From: Microbacterium sp. NC79
GTDB lineage: Bacteria; Actinomycetota; Actinomycetes; Actinomycetales; Microbacteriaceae
Reading direction: 5' to 3'
NCBI RefSeq assembly: GCF_019061125.1
Contig: NZ_JAHQYI010000001.1
Location: 620,001-684,000, forward strand
Length of the DNA stretch: 64,000 nt
Shown here: positions 45,498-54,785 of the stretch, piece by piece
Layout: every line of letters begins with the position of its first letter
Numbering within the stretch: position 1 is the stretch's first letter
Notes under the pieces: model-generated
What the model was told of the DNA's origin: nothing
Seen by the model: the letters and a program-made list of their open reading frames with translations, nothing else
Databases searched by the model: none
Made by a program: the position numbers and the translations under genes

Positions 45498-47099
45498 ATG
45501 AAGAAGATGTATCGCGCCGCGGCTGTCGTCGCGTCGTTCGCGCTCGCGCTGAGCATCGCCGGATGCGCCCCGAATGCCAACTCGAACTCGGGTTCGAATG
45601 GCGGCGACACCGGCGACAGCAGCGCTGCGTCGCAGTCGCTCACCCTGGCGTACTCCGAAGGTGGCAAGACGCTGAACCCCGCTGAGGCTAACGATGGCAC
45701 CAGCGACACCCTGGTTCTTGCCGCATACGACCAGTTGGTGACCTACGGAACCAAGGAGCAAGACGGCAAGCGCGTTTCTGACACAGCGACTATCGTCCCG
45801 ATGATCGCATCAGAGTGGTCGGTGGATGACACCAACACGGTCTACACCTTTACGATCCGTGAGGACATCACGTTCCACAGTGGCAAGACGCTGACCAAGA
45901 CTGATGTCGTGCGTAGCTTCCAGCACATCGCCGACTCGTCCTCCGCCAGCTTCCTCTACGGCATGGCAGGAATCTCCACGGTAGAAGAGGGCGAAGGAAA
46001 CACGGTCATCATCACGTTGACCGCCCCGAACCACCTCTTCCTGCAGATTCTGCCGATGTACTCGTTCTCGATGCTCGACATGGACGAAGTTGAAAAGAAC
46101 GGTGGTGCCGAGTGGCTGTCCACCAACACGGCAGGTTCGGGCCCGTACATCATCAACAGCTGGGATCCGGCAACGGAAGCCAAGTTGACGCGCAATGAAG
46201 ATTACTGGGGCGACGAGCCGCAGATCGACACGATCAACATGAAGTTCATCGGTGACGCGTCGAACCGTCTTCAGCTGCTGAAGAAGGACTCGGTCGATGT
46301 CGCGCTGGAGATTGCGCCGAAGGACCTGCAGGGCCTGGATGGCACCAACGGCATTACGGTGGACTCCCGCCCGAGTAACAAGATCCTGTTCTTCGCGATG
46401 AACAATAACGTGGCACCGTTCGACAACGAAAAGGTGCGCCAGGCCATCACCTACGCCATCCCGTACGACAAGCTGCTCACCGACGTCATGAAGGGCGAAG
46501 CGAGCCCCATGCGCTCGTCGGTCGCCAGCTCCACGCCGGGCTTCACCGACGCTGGCAACAACGCCACGTATGACCTCGACAAGGCGAAGCAGCTGCTCGC
46601 TGAAGCGGGCTACGCTGACGGCTTCACGTTTGACTTCACGCTGGGTTCTGGCTTCTCTGACTGGAACGACGACGCCGTGCTGATCCAGGCTGAACTTGCC
46701 AAGATCGGCGTCACGATGAACATCCAGAACATGGCTCGCGCGCAGTTCTTGGAGGCGCTAGCCGGTAAGAACGTGCAGGCCTACATCAGCCGCTGGACGT
46801 CGTTCGTGAACGACCCCGGCTACCACCTCGGTCTGCTGATGACTGACAACGGCACCAGCAACTACATGAACTACCACAACGCTGAGGTCAACGAACTCTG
46901 GGCGGCGGCGGCGACCGAACCCGATGCAGACAAGCGCAGCGAGATGTACGGCAAGATGCAGGAAATCATCAACACGGAATCCCCGTGGGCCTACCTGTAC
47001 GAGTACAACATTGCCGTCGCACACAGCGATGACATTGCCGGATACACCTCGTACCCAGACGGACTGATTCGCTTCTTCCAGCTCAGCATCACCGAGTAA
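45498..47099 (+). CDS. ABC transporter substrate-binding lipoprotein, family 5
   Basis: A 533-residue receptor of the DppA/OppA class. The signal peptide ends in SIAGCAPN (lipobox Cys at about 23) and is followed by an Asn/Ser/Gly linker. SEGGKTLNPAEANDG, VYTFTIREDITFHSGKTL and GSGPYIINSWDP are typical family-5 blocks. A peptide, glycoside or amino-acid conjugate ligand is possible. It lies third in the operon, between the permeases and the M20 peptidase. Confidence 0.92.
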   Translation: MKKMYRAAAVVASFALALSIAGCAPNANSNSGSNGGDTGDSSAASQSLTLAYSEGGKTLNPAEANDGTSDTLVLAAYDQLVTYGTKEQDGKRVSDTATIVPMIASEWSVDDTNTVYTFTIREDITFHSGKTLTKTDVVRSFQHIADSSSASFLYGMAGISTVEEGEGNTVIITLTAPNHLFLQILPMYSFSMLDMDEVEKNGGAEWLSTNTAGSGPYIINSWDPATEAKLTRNEDYWGDEPQIDTINMKFIGDASNRLQLLKKDSVDVALEIAPKDLQGLDGTNGITVDSRPSNKILFFAMNNNVAPFDNEKVRQAITYAIPYDKLLTDVMKGEASPMRSSVASSTPGFTDAGNNATYDLDKAKQLLAEAGYADGFTFDFTLGSGFSDWNDDAVLIQAELAKIGVTMNIQNMARAQFLEALAGKNVQAYISRWTSFVNDPGYHLGLLMTDNGTSNYMNYHNAEVNELWAAAATEPDADKRSEMYGKMQEIINTESPWAYLYEYNIAVAHSDDIAGYTSYPDGLIRFFQLSITE

Positions 47100-47168
47100 G
47101 CGCTCGACGCTCACGCGTCTTCTCGCATCGACAAAACGGCGTCAACAACGCCAGAAAGAAGTAATGCC

Positions 47169-48449
47169 ATGACCACCCCCATCGATTGGGAAGCACGGGT
47201 TCTCGCCGCCATCGACGAGTCCGCCACGGAACTGCTTGACCTTGCCGGTCTGCTGATTCGCACCCCCAGCGAAAACCCCGAAGGCGACTGCACCGAGATT
47301 GCGGGCGTGATCTCGACGTACTTCGCGAACGCCGGGCTTGGTCATGAGCAGTTCGATGCCGGAGACGGACGCGTGAGCGTCGTCGCTCACACCGGCGAAA
47401 AGGGGGAGGGCGACCGTCACCTCGTTTTCGCCGGACACCACGACGTGGTTCCCGTTGGCGACACCAGCCGCTGGAGTTTCTCTCCACTCGCAGGCGATGT
47501 CGTTGATGGCTGGCTTCGTGGCCGCGGCGCTAGCGACATGAAGGCGGGCCTTGCCGGTCTCATGCACGTCTACGCGCTTCTCAAGCGCCTTGAGGTTCCG
47601 CTCGCAGGAAAGCTGTCGTTCGCTTCGGTGCCTGACGAAGAAACCGGCGGCCGCCGCGGAGCCGACTGGCTGCTTGATCAGGGTGTGCTTGAGGGAGCAA
47701 CCGGCGGCATTATCGCCGAGCCAGCCGAGCGCAACCACCCGACGATCGGTCAAAAGGGCAGCAACTGGTTCCGCCTGACAATTGCGGGTAAGCCCGGGCA
47801 CGGTAGCTTGCAGCCGCTGCACGGCACCAGCGCCAACCTGCTCGGAGCGCGCGCGATCATCGCCCTGCAAAAGCTGTGGGACATGACGCCCGAGGCCCCG
47901 GAAGAACTGCGCGAGCTCATCGAGTTCTCCAAGTTCTACGCTGAAGAGCGCGAAGGCTACGAAGCCGGTATTGGCGCCGTTTTTGAGAAGGTGACGCTCA
48001 ACGTCGGCACTATTCACGGCGGAACCTCGACGAACGTTGTTGCTGACACGTGCGTTATCGAGTTTGATTCGCGGGTGCCGATTGGCCTCACGCGTGCACA
48101 GGTCCGCACGCGTATCGAGGAGATCCTCGACGAAGAAGGTATTGAAGCCACGATCGAACCGATCGGTTTCATGAGCGAACCGAACTGGACAGCTCCGACC
48201 GACCCGATTGTGGAGACCCTCGTTGGTTCGCTGCGTGAACTGAGCGACCCGGAGGCCGCTGGCGTGCTGCAGTGGGCGTCGTCAGATGCCCGCACGTTCC
48301 GTAGCCACGGCATTCCCGTTTTGCAGTACGGCCCTGCTGACCTCAAGACCATCCATAGCTTCGACGAGCGCGCCCTGGCCAGCGATGTGGTGCTCGCGGC
48401 CAAGGTATACGCGCTCACCGCACTCCGCTACCTCGGCCTGTCGGCCTGA
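47169..48449 (+). CDS. M20 family metallopeptidase/deacylase (ArgE-DapE type)
   Basis: A 426-residue zinc hydrolase. The metal ligands lie in VFAGHHDVVPVGD (first His and Asp, about 85-97), RGRGASDMKAGLAG (bridging Asp), SVPDEETGG (Glu pair) and a late His near YGPADLKTIHSFDE; a dimerisation domain sits in the middle. It is cytoplasmic, with no signal peptide. It would cleave an N-acyl or peptide bond in the compound imported by the surrounding transporter; the exact substrate is unknown. Confidence 0.9.
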   Translation: MTTPIDWEARVLAAIDESATELLDLAGLLIRTPSENPEGDCTEIAGVISTYFANAGLGHEQFDAGDGRVSVVAHTGEKGEGDRHLVFAGHHDVVPVGDTSRWSFSPLAGDVVDGWLRGRGASDMKAGLAGLMHVYALLKRLEVPLAGKLSFASVPDEETGGRRGADWLLDQGVLEGATGGIIAEPAERNHPTIGQKGSNWFRLTIAGKPGHGSLQPLHGTSANLLGARAIIALQKLWDMTPEAPEELRELIEFSKFYAEEREGYEAGIGAVFEKVTLNVGTIHGGTSTNVVADTCVIEFDSRVPIGLTRAQVRTRIEEILDEEGIEATIEPIGFMSEPNWTAPTDPIVETLVGSLRELSDPEAAGVLQWASSDARTFRSHGIPVLQYGPADLKTIHSFDERALASDVVLAAKVYALTALRYLGLSA

Positions 48450-48472
48450 TACCCCCAGAAGAAAGAAGAATC

Positions 48473-49420
48473 ATGCTGAACCATGTGCTCGATGTCGTCG
48501 ATCTGCTCGACTCACCGCAGACATCTGGGGAGTTACTCGCCGCATACCTGCGCGAGCAGGGGGAGACGAACGCCACCATCGACGTCACCGTCGTTCCCGG
48601 TAAAGACGGTCTGTCCACCGACTTCATCAAGGTTGTCATTCCCGGCTCGCGCGGCAAGATCCAGGGCGGGGACGCTCCCACGCTTGGCGTCATCGGTCGC
48701 CTGGGCGGCGCAGGCGCCCGCCCCGAACTGATCGGCTTTGTCTCGGACGGAGATGGCGCGGCTGCTGCGCTCGCGGCGGCTGCCAAAATGCTGCGCATGA
48801 ACGCGCGCGGCGACGTGCTTCCTGGCGATGTCATCATTGCCACTCACATCACTGGGTGGGCACCAACGCAGCCGCACGACCCGGTTCCGTTCATGGACTC
48901 GCCCGTCGACATGGCCACCATGAATGACTTCGAGGTTGACCCCGCGATGGACGCGATCATCTCGATCGACACCACCAAGGGCAACCGCACCATCAACCAC
49001 CGCGGTATTGCAATCTCCCCGACGGTCAAGCAGGGCTACATCCTGCGCCCAAGCGAAGACCTCGTTGCCACGGTTGAAAAGGTCACCGGTGTTCCGGCAG
49101 TCGTGTTCGCTCTCGCGACGCAAGACATCACGCCCTATGGCAACGATCTGCACCACCTCAACTCGATCCTGCAGCCGGCGACGGCAGCCACGGTTCCGGT
49201 TGTCGGCGTTGCCATCACCACCGCGGTCCCGGTTGCCGGATCCGCAACAGGGGCAAGCCACGCCATCGACATTGAGCTGGCGGCACGTTTCTCGATCGAA
49301 GTGGCGAAGTACTTCGCCACCGGTGAGATTGCGTTCTACGACGAAGCACAGTTCGCTCTGCTGACCGGCCTGTACGGCACAGCTGAGCACCTGCAGACCC
49401 TCGGAACTGTCAAGGCCTGA
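48473..49420 (+). CDS. DUF1177 family protein
   Basis: A 315-residue cytoplasmic protein of DUF1177, a family without an established biochemical role as far as I know. Visible features are LGVIGRLGGAGARPELIGFV (about 63-82), IATHITGWAPTQPHDPVPF (about 122-140), SIDTTKGNRTINHRGIAISP and a Gly/Ala-rich C-terminus. Conserved His and Asp residues (THITG, QPHDP, SIDTTKGN) suggest an enzyme. It lies between the M20 peptidase and transporter ATPase genes, with AroM further down. Confidence 0.85.
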   Translation: MLNHVLDVVDLLDSPQTSGELLAAYLREQGETNATIDVTVVPGKDGLSTDFIKVVIPGSRGKIQGGDAPTLGVIGRLGGAGARPELIGFVSDGDGAAAALAAAAKMLRMNARGDVLPGDVIIATHITGWAPTQPHDPVPFMDSPVDMATMNDFEVDPAMDAIISIDTTKGNRTINHRGIAISPTVKQGYILRPSEDLVATVEKVTGVPAVVFALATQDITPYGNDLHHLNSILQPATAATVPVVGVAITTAVPVAGSATGASHAIDIELAARFSIEVAKYFATGEIAFYDEAQFALLTGLYGTAEHLQTLGTVKA

Positions 49421-49421
49421 C

Positions 49422-50261
49422 ATGACTGCACTGCTTCGCGTCGAAGACCTTCGTGTTCAGGTGCAGTCCCGCCGTGGCACCTCGTATCCCGTTGATGGCG
49501 TTTCGTTCGATATCGAACGTGGCGAGACCGTTGGTGTGGTGGGGGAGTCAGGATCGGGCAAAAGCCTCACGGCAATGTCGATCATTCAGTTGCTGCCGAC
49601 TCGCGCGGTCAGCATGGTCGGCGGGCGCATTCTCCTCGGCGAGGACGATATGGCGACCTTCGACGCGAAGCACATGCGAGATGTTCGTGGTCGGCGGATT
49701 GGGACGATCTTCCAAGAGCCGATGACGGCACTCAACCCCGCGTTCACGGTCGGGTACCAGATCGCGGAACCGTTGCGCCGGCACCTGCGCCTCAGCCGAA
49801 AAGCGGCGAAGGCGCGGGTGCAGGAGTTGCTGGAGACCGTCGGTATTCATCGTGCCGACGAGATCGCCGCCTCCTACCCGCACCACCTCTCTGGTGGCAT
49901 GCGGCAGCGTGTGATGATCGCGATCGCTATGTCGTGCGAGCCAGATCTCTTGATTGCTGATGAGCCGACTACGGCGCTCGATGTCACCACTCAGGCGCAA
50001 ATCTTGGACCTCATGAACGACCTTCAGGAACGCCACGGTATGGGCATCCTGCTGGTCACCCACGACCTCGGCGTTGTGGCGCAGTCCTGCGATCGCGTCG
50101 TGGTGATGCGTCGCGGCAACGTTGTCGAACGAGGAGACGTGAACCCTCTGTTCGCGGCTCCTCAGCACCCTTACACGCAAGCGCTGCTCGAATCGATGCC
50201 GGCACGTAACGTCGGAAAAGACCGTTTGCCTGTCGTCGCTGAAGGAGGACTTGCACGATGA
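49422..50261 (+). CDS. Peptide ABC transporter ATPase, DppD type
   Basis: A 279-residue ATPase: Walker A GESGSGKS (about 42-49), signature [12 protein letters not shown], and Walker [13 protein letters not shown]. The C-terminal [12 protein letters not shown] motif marks the oligopeptide-transporter class. It starts one base after the DUF1177 stop and overlaps the next ATPase by ATGA. The two ATPases pair with the DppB/DppC permeases upstream. Confidence 0.93.
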   Translation: MTALLRVEDLRVQVQSRRGTSYPVDGVSFDIERGETVGVVGESGSGKSLTAMSIIQLLPTRAVSMVGGRILLGEDDMATFDAKHMRDVRGRRIGTIFQEPMTALNPAFTVGYQIAEPLRRHLRLSRKAAKARVQELLETVGIHRADEIAASYPHHLSGGMRQRVMIAIAMSCEPDLLIADEPTTALDVTTQAQILDLMNDLQERHGMGILLVTHDLGVVAQSCDRVVVMRRGNVVERGDVNPLFAAPQHPYTQALLESMPARNVGKDRLPVVAEGGLAR

Positions 50262-51103
50262 ATGCACTGTTGAGCGTGAACGGACTCGTTAAGGAGTACC
50301 GACGCCGTGGCGCTGGCCGCAAGGCTGAGCCTTTCCGTGCCGTTGATGGGGTGTCGTTTGAGCTTGGAGCGGGTCAGACTCTCGCCATCGTTGGTGAGTC
50401 AGGGTCGGGCAAGTCGACCACCGGTCGGTGCGCGTTACGACTGGTTGAACCGACGGCCGGAACCGTGACATACGACGGCGTGGATCTCACGGCGGCGTCG
50501 CCAGCCGAGTTACGTAAGCATCGACGTGACATGCAGATTGTGTTTCAAGACACCTACGCTTCCCTCGATCCGCGGTGGACGGTCGGGCGCCTGCTGAGCG
50601 AACCTCTGATTGAGCACGAGTCGCTGTCGCGGTCAGCGCAGCTCATGCGCGTTGGCGACATGCTGGAACGCGTTGGTTTGGAAGCTGCACACGCGAACCG
50701 TTACCCGCATGAGTTTTCCGGCGGCCAGCGCCAACGTATCGGTATCGCACGGGCTTTGATGCTCAACCCGAGACTGGTTGTGTGTGATGAGCCCGTTTCG
50801 GCACTTGATGTCTCGGTGCAGGCGCAGGTGCTGAACCTGATGAAAGACCTGCAGGATGAGCTCGGCCTCAGCTACCTGTTTATCTCACACGACATTGCCG
50901 TCGTAGAGTTTATGGCAGACGAGATGATCGTGATGAAGCACGGCAAGGTTGTTGAAGCTGGCGATGCCAAACAGATCATTGGTGATCCGCAGGACCCCTA
51001 CACGCGCGCTCTTATCGCCGCCGTGCCGATTCCGGACCCGACCGCTTACGTTGACCGTGCGGAACGTCGTGCCGTGATCGCCGCCGGAGTCGGGCAACTC
51101 TGA
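50258..51103 (+). CDS. Peptide ABC transporter ATPase, DppF type
   Basis: A 281-residue ATPase: Walker [10 protein letters not shown] (about 46-54), signature FSGGQRQRIGIARAL, Walker B LVVCDEPVSALDVS, and the C-terminal DPYTRALIAAVP block. It completes a five-component Dpp-like transporter. Its stop shares one base with the AroM start (TGATG). Confidence 0.93.
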   Translation: MNALLSVNGLVKEYRRRGAGRKAEPFRAVDGVSFELGAGQTLAIVGESGSGKSTTGRCALRLVEPTAGTVTYDGVDLTAASPAELRKHRRDMQIVFQDTYASLDPRWTVGRLLSEPLIEHESLSRSAQLMRVGDMLERVGLEAAHANRYPHEFSGGQRQRIGIARALMLNPRLVVCDEPVSALDVSVQAQVLNLMKDLQDELGLSYLFISHDIAVVEFMADEMIVMKHGKVVEAGDAKQIIGDPQDPYTRALIAAVPIPDPTAYVDRAERRAVIAAGVGQL

Positions 51104-51771
51104 TGAGTACCGTCGCGCTGATCACGATCGGCCAGGCGCCGCGCGTCGACATCTGGCCAGACATCGAAGGCCTACTCAATGCTCACACGGTGATTGAGCA
51201 CGGTGCACTTGATGAGCTCTCAGCAAGCGATATTGCTCAGCTGGCGCCAGCTCCTGGTGAGGAACGCGTCGTTTCGCGGTTGCGCGATGGAGGGTCGGCC
51301 ACCATGAGCGAACATGCACTGGCACCCCTCGTACAGGGTGCGGTTGATCGCGCGGTTGCCGCTGGGGCGCAGGCCATTCTGATTATGTGCACGGGAAATG
51401 TCCCCGACGTGACGGCGCCGGTTCCGCTCTACACCGCTGAGAAGCTGGCACGTGCAGGCATGGCTGGTCTCGCCGACGGACACCGTCTCGGCCTCGTGGT
51501 TCCGGAACCAGAACAGCAGGATGTGATTCACCAACGCTGGGCTGATGGCTACGGAATTGACGCCGCCATTGCCGCCGCGAATCCGTACGCCGGATCTGCG
51601 GTAGACCTCTCGGCAGCCGCTCAGCTCCTGGCTGATGCCGGTTCGCACATTATTTTTCTGGACTGTGTGGGGTACACGCAGGCGATGGCCGATGAGGTCA
51701 CACGGGTCACCGGTGTGCCAGCGGTGACGGCGCGGTCTCTCGCGGTGCGACTGCTCGCCGCTGTCGTTTGA
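51103..51771 (+). CDS. AroM family protein
   Basis: A 222-residue protein of the AroM family, whose function is not established. It starts with the family motif LITIGQAPRVDIWPDI (about 5-20). Two conserved Cys lie in ILIMCTGNVPD and FLDCVGYTQ, in positions that recall the paired catalytic cysteines of Asp/Glu-type racemases; that relation is an inference. It is the last gene of the transport operon, which ends at the hairpin at 51785-51820. Confidence 0.87.
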   Translation: MSTVALITIGQAPRVDIWPDIEGLLNAHTVIEHGALDELSASDIAQLAPAPGEERVVSRLRDGGSATMSEHALAPLVQGAVDRAVAAGAQAILIMCTGNVPDVTAPVPLYTAEKLARAGMAGLADGHRLGLVVPEPEQQDVIHQRWADGYGIDAAIAAANPYAGSAVDLSAAAQLLADAGSHIIFLDCVGYTQAMADEVTRVTGVPAVTARSLAVRLLAAVV

Positions 51772-51784
51772 GTCATCAAAAGTG

Positions 51785-51820
51785 TTCGCGGCCGCAACCT
51801 GGGGAGGGAGCGGCCGCGAA
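51785..51820. terminator. Terminator between the AroM gene and the converging membrane-protein gene
   Basis: TTCGCGGCCGC and its perfect 11-bp complement with a 14-base loop, between convergent genes. Confidence 0.75.
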
Positions 51821-51833
51821 TGTCTCGGCAGGG

Positions 51834-52388
51834 TTAGAGATCTTCCATCATTCGACGCTGCTCGGGAGTGAGCCCATCTTTCAGTTCGTCACGTGCGGCA
51901 CGTGTGGCGGGTGACTCGGGGGAAGGGGAGGCGGGCTGTGCCCCCGCATTCTTCTCGTTGACCGCGGACTCGGCCTTGTCGTACAGGTCGCCAGCGACCT
52001 TCTCGATGCGGTCGTCGATCATGTCATAGATAAACCATGCGGCCAGCAGAACGACCGGAGGCAGCAGGATTCCGGTGAAGAAGTCCCACGTGTAGACGCC
52101 CGAGAAAATACGCACCAGAATCCACACCACCAGGGCGACAACGAAGACAATGCCGTACTCGATCGCCTTCTGAACTCCGGCGCTCATGCTCTTGCTGGAG
52201 TTTGACGTGGCGTTCTTCAAGAACTTGGTTACTGCAGGCTTTACGAAAATCGTTGCGGCCGTGAGAATGACGGCTCCCCACAGCGCGCTCCAGCCCACAT
52301 AGACGCGCGGGATAAGCGCGCCGATGAGCCACAGCACGACGACGTTGAACACATACAGCGATCCGAAGCGGACAACCCAGGTTTTCAT
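51834..52388 (-). CDS. Small membrane protein, unknown function
   Basis: A 184-residue protein with four hydrophobic segments (starting about 8, 34, 76 and 104) and a charged C-terminal tail (about 128-184). The layout is somewhat like four-helix holin-type membrane proteins of Actinobacteria, but it is not assigned. The ATG at 52388 opens with MKTWVVRFGSLYVFN; the very long upstream frame is antisense to the AtoE gene. A single gene. Confidence 0.7.
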   Translation of the reverse strand: MKTWVVRFGSLYVFNVVVLWLIGALIPRVYVGWSALWGAVILTAATIFVKPAVTKFLKNATSNSSKSMSAGVQKAIEYGIVFVVALVVWILVRIFSGVYTWDFFTGILLPPVVLLAAWFIYDMIDDRIEKVAGDLYDKAESAVNEKNAGAQPASPSPESPATRAARDELKDGLTPEQRRMMEDL

Positions 52389-52541
52389 GCCTCCATGATG
52401 GCAGTCGGGTCGACTCTTGGCTAGGGCACTCATCAACAGTCGAATACTGTCAAAAGTCAGTAATTGGCTGTGCGTATGGTCACAGCGAACATTCAGGCAC
52501 GGATAGGCTCGAGAGACATCTGTAACAAAGGAGTTGCTGCT

Positions 52542-53912
52542 ATGCACACGACGCAAGCGCGCACAGAAAAGCGCAGCTTTATGCGCCCCATCAACCGCTT
52601 CCTCGAGCGCTGGATCCCGTCGGCGCTCACGTTCGCCATCATCCTCACGCTGATCGTCGCGATCCTTGCGATGACCCTCACCCAGCAGAGCCCGGTCGAG
52701 GTTCTTACTGGTTGGGGCAACGGGCTCGCGGGGCTCCTCGCCTTCATGACCCAGATGTGCCTCGTGTTGTTGTTGGGCTACATGCTCGCCAACACGCGTC
52801 CGGTGCGTAAGCTTCTGCGTCGCGCCGCACTGGTTCCGAAGACCGCTGGCGTCGCGTACGTCTTCGTCTTTGTCGTCGCCGCGATCGCCAGCCTCTTCAC
52901 GTGGGGTCTTGGGCTCGTTGTCGGCACGCTGCTGGCACGCGAGATTGCGGTGCAGGCACGCGAACGCGGAACCATGAAGGTGCACTTCCCGCTGCTGGTC
53001 GCGTCGGGTTACTCCGGCTTCGTCATTTGGCACATGGGTTACTCGGGCTCCGGGCCGCTGACGGCGGCAACGCCCGGTTCGTTCCTGGAATCCAGCCTCA
53101 ACGGCAAGATCGTACCGATCACAGAGACGACGTTCTCGACGTGGAACATGCTGACCGCACTCGCCGTCATCATCGTGTGTGCCTCGCTGATGTACCTCAT
53201 TCGCCCCAAAGGCAATGACCCCATCTTCGAGCTGCCAGCAAACGTCGGTTCGGAAGAACACGACGAGGCAGATGACGCCGTCGAGACGCCGGCCGACCGC
53301 GTGGACGCGTCGCGCATCCTGACGCTCGTGCTCGGAGCAATGCTTGCGGCCTACCTGATCATTCACTTCGTCCAGGGCGGTAGCCTCACGCTCGACATCG
53401 TGAACTGGTCGTTCCTGGCTCTTATCCTGCTGCTCGTGCGCAACCCGTTTGAGCTGATCCACCTCACGAAGCAGGCTGCCTCGAACGTCGGTGAGATCCT
53501 CCTGCAATTCCCGCTGTACGCAGGCATCCTCGGCATTATGTCGACGTCGGGCCTGATCCAGCTGTTCTCGGACGCCTTCGTGTCGATCGCAAACCCGACC
53601 ACGTTCGGCGCGCTTGCACTGCTGTCTGCCGGTATCGTCAACTTCTTCGTCCCCTCGGGTGGCGGCCAGTTCGCGGTGCAGGGCCCGATCATGCTCGATG
53701 CCGCGAACCAGCTTGGTGTTGACCCGTCGATCGCCATCATGGCAATTGCCTACGGTGACCAGTGGACCAACATGATCCAGCCGTTCTGGGCGCTTCCGGT
53801 GCTTGCTATCGCTGGCCTGAAGATGCGTGACATTCTCGGCTACACGTTCGTGACCCTGATCGGTTCTGGTCTGGTGATGGCGGTTGCGCTGACCATCGTC
53901 AGCACGATGTAA
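52542..53912 (+). CDS. Short-chain fatty acid transporter, AtoE family
   Basis: A 456-residue integral membrane transporter with about 12 helices. Family blocks include RFLERWIPSALTFAIILTLI (about 17-36), FTWGLGLVVGTLLAREIA, SGYSGFVIWHMGYSGSGPL and VNFFVPSGGGQFAVQGPIM. It probably imports short-chain fatty acids or hydroxy-acids. The ATG at 52542 follows AAAGGAG (52527-52533). A single gene with a bidirectional terminator, next to the hpa cluster but not obviously part of it. Confidence 0.9.
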   Translation: MHTTQARTEKRSFMRPINRFLERWIPSALTFAIILTLIVAILAMTLTQQSPVEVLTGWGNGLAGLLAFMTQMCLVLLLGYMLANTRPVRKLLRRAALVPKTAGVAYVFVFVVAAIASLFTWGLGLVVGTLLAREIAVQARERGTMKVHFPLLVASGYSGFVIWHMGYSGSGPLTAATPGSFLESSLNGKIVPITETTFSTWNMLTALAVIIVCASLMYLIRPKGNDPIFELPANVGSEEHDEADDAVETPADRVDASRILTLVLGAMLAAYLIIHFVQGGSLTLDIVNWSFLALILLLVRNPFELIHLTKQAASNVGEILLQFPLYAGILGIMSTSGLIQLFSDAFVSIANPTTFGALALLSAGIVNFFVPSGGGQFAVQGPIMLDAANQLGVDPSIAIMAIAYGDQWTNMIQPFWALPVLAIAGLKMRDILGYTFVTLIGSGLVMAVALTIVSTM

Positions 53913-53928
53913 CTCGTCGCATAGATGC

Positions 53929-53970
53929 CTGAAGGGCGGCCGTCGGAATGATCCGGCGGCCGCCCTTCAG
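53929..53970. terminator. Bidirectional terminator between atoE-like and hpaI
   Basis: CTGAAGGGCGGCCG pairs perfectly over 14 bp with its complement at 53957-53970. It serves both converging genes. Confidence 0.85.
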
Positions 53971-53981
53971 CGTTTGAGACG

Positions 53982-54785
53982 TTAGTAGGAGGTGCGCTGC
54001 TCCGCGTCGGTAGCGGGGATGAAGCGAGCTGCAAGAGCTTCGGAACCACGGGCAAGCACAGAGACATCTGCGGCGACAGCGACGAACGCTGCGCCGTCGT
54101 TCATGTACTGCTCGGCCTGCTGCGGGTCGAAAGCGTTGACGCCCACGGGCTTGCCTGCCGCCTTCACAGCCTGGAACGTGCGAGTGACGGCAGCGACGAC
54201 ATCGGGGTGGCTCTGTTGACCGAGCAAACCCATCGACGCAGCCAGATCAGACGGGCCAACGAAAACGCCGTCAACGCCGTCAACCGCGGCGATCTCCGCC
54301 GCGTTCTCGACGGCCTCAGCCGACTCGATCTGCACGAAAAGCGAAACATGATCGTCCGCATTCTGCAGGTACCCGTCGACGCGGTTCCACCGTGCCGAGC
54401 GCGACAGCGCCGACCCGACGCCACGCACACCGCGCGGCGCGTACCGCACGGCAGATACCACAGCGCGTGCCTGCTCGGCGTTGTTCACCATCGGCACGAG
54501 TACGTTCTGCGCGCCAATATCGAGCACCTGCTTCAGCGACACATCATCGCCATACGGCACACGCACGACGGGAGAAATCGGATAAGCCGCTGCTACCTGA
54601 AGCTGGTGCAACACCGACTCCAGCGAGTTTGACGAGTGCTCCATGTCGATGAGCAACCAGTCCACGCCGGATCCAGCGAAGATCTCGGCCACCAGGGGAG
54701 AGCCAGACACCACCCACAGACCAATCAGCGGACGCTCACGGTTCGCGAGCGCATCCGCAAACGTGGGGTCTAAACGAAGCGGCAT
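53982..54785 (-). CDS. hpaI: 4-hydroxy-2-oxoheptanedioate aldolase, HpcH/HpaI family
   Basis: Metal-dependent class II aldolase splitting 4-hydroxy-2-oxoheptanedioate into pyruvate and succinate semialdehyde, the last step of homoprotocatechuate breakdown. The 267 residues include DWLLIDMEHSSNS (about 39-51), VRVPYGDDVSLKQVLDIGAQ (about 73-92) and the metal-binding FVQIESAEAVENAAEIA...GPSDLAAS blocks. Its start overlaps the end of hpaH by 16 bases. Confidence 0.93.
   Translation of the reverse strand: MPLRLDPTFADALANRERPLIGLWVVSGSPLVAEIFAGSGVDWLLIDMEHSSNSLESVLHQLQVAAAYPISPVVRVPYGDDVSLKQVLDIGAQNVLVPMVNNAEQARAVVSAVRYAPRGVRGVGSALSRSARWNRVDGYLQNADDHVSLFVQIESAEAVENAAEIAAVDGVDGVFVGPSDLAASMGLLGQQSHPDVVAAVTRTFQAVKAAGKPVGVNAFDPQQAEQYMNDGAAFVAVAADVSVLARGSEALAARFIPATDAEQRTSY

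Noticed and set aside
51834..53507. 557-codon minus-strand frame
   Set aside because: Only the last 184 residues look like a protein; the rest is antisense to the AtoE-type transporter gene.
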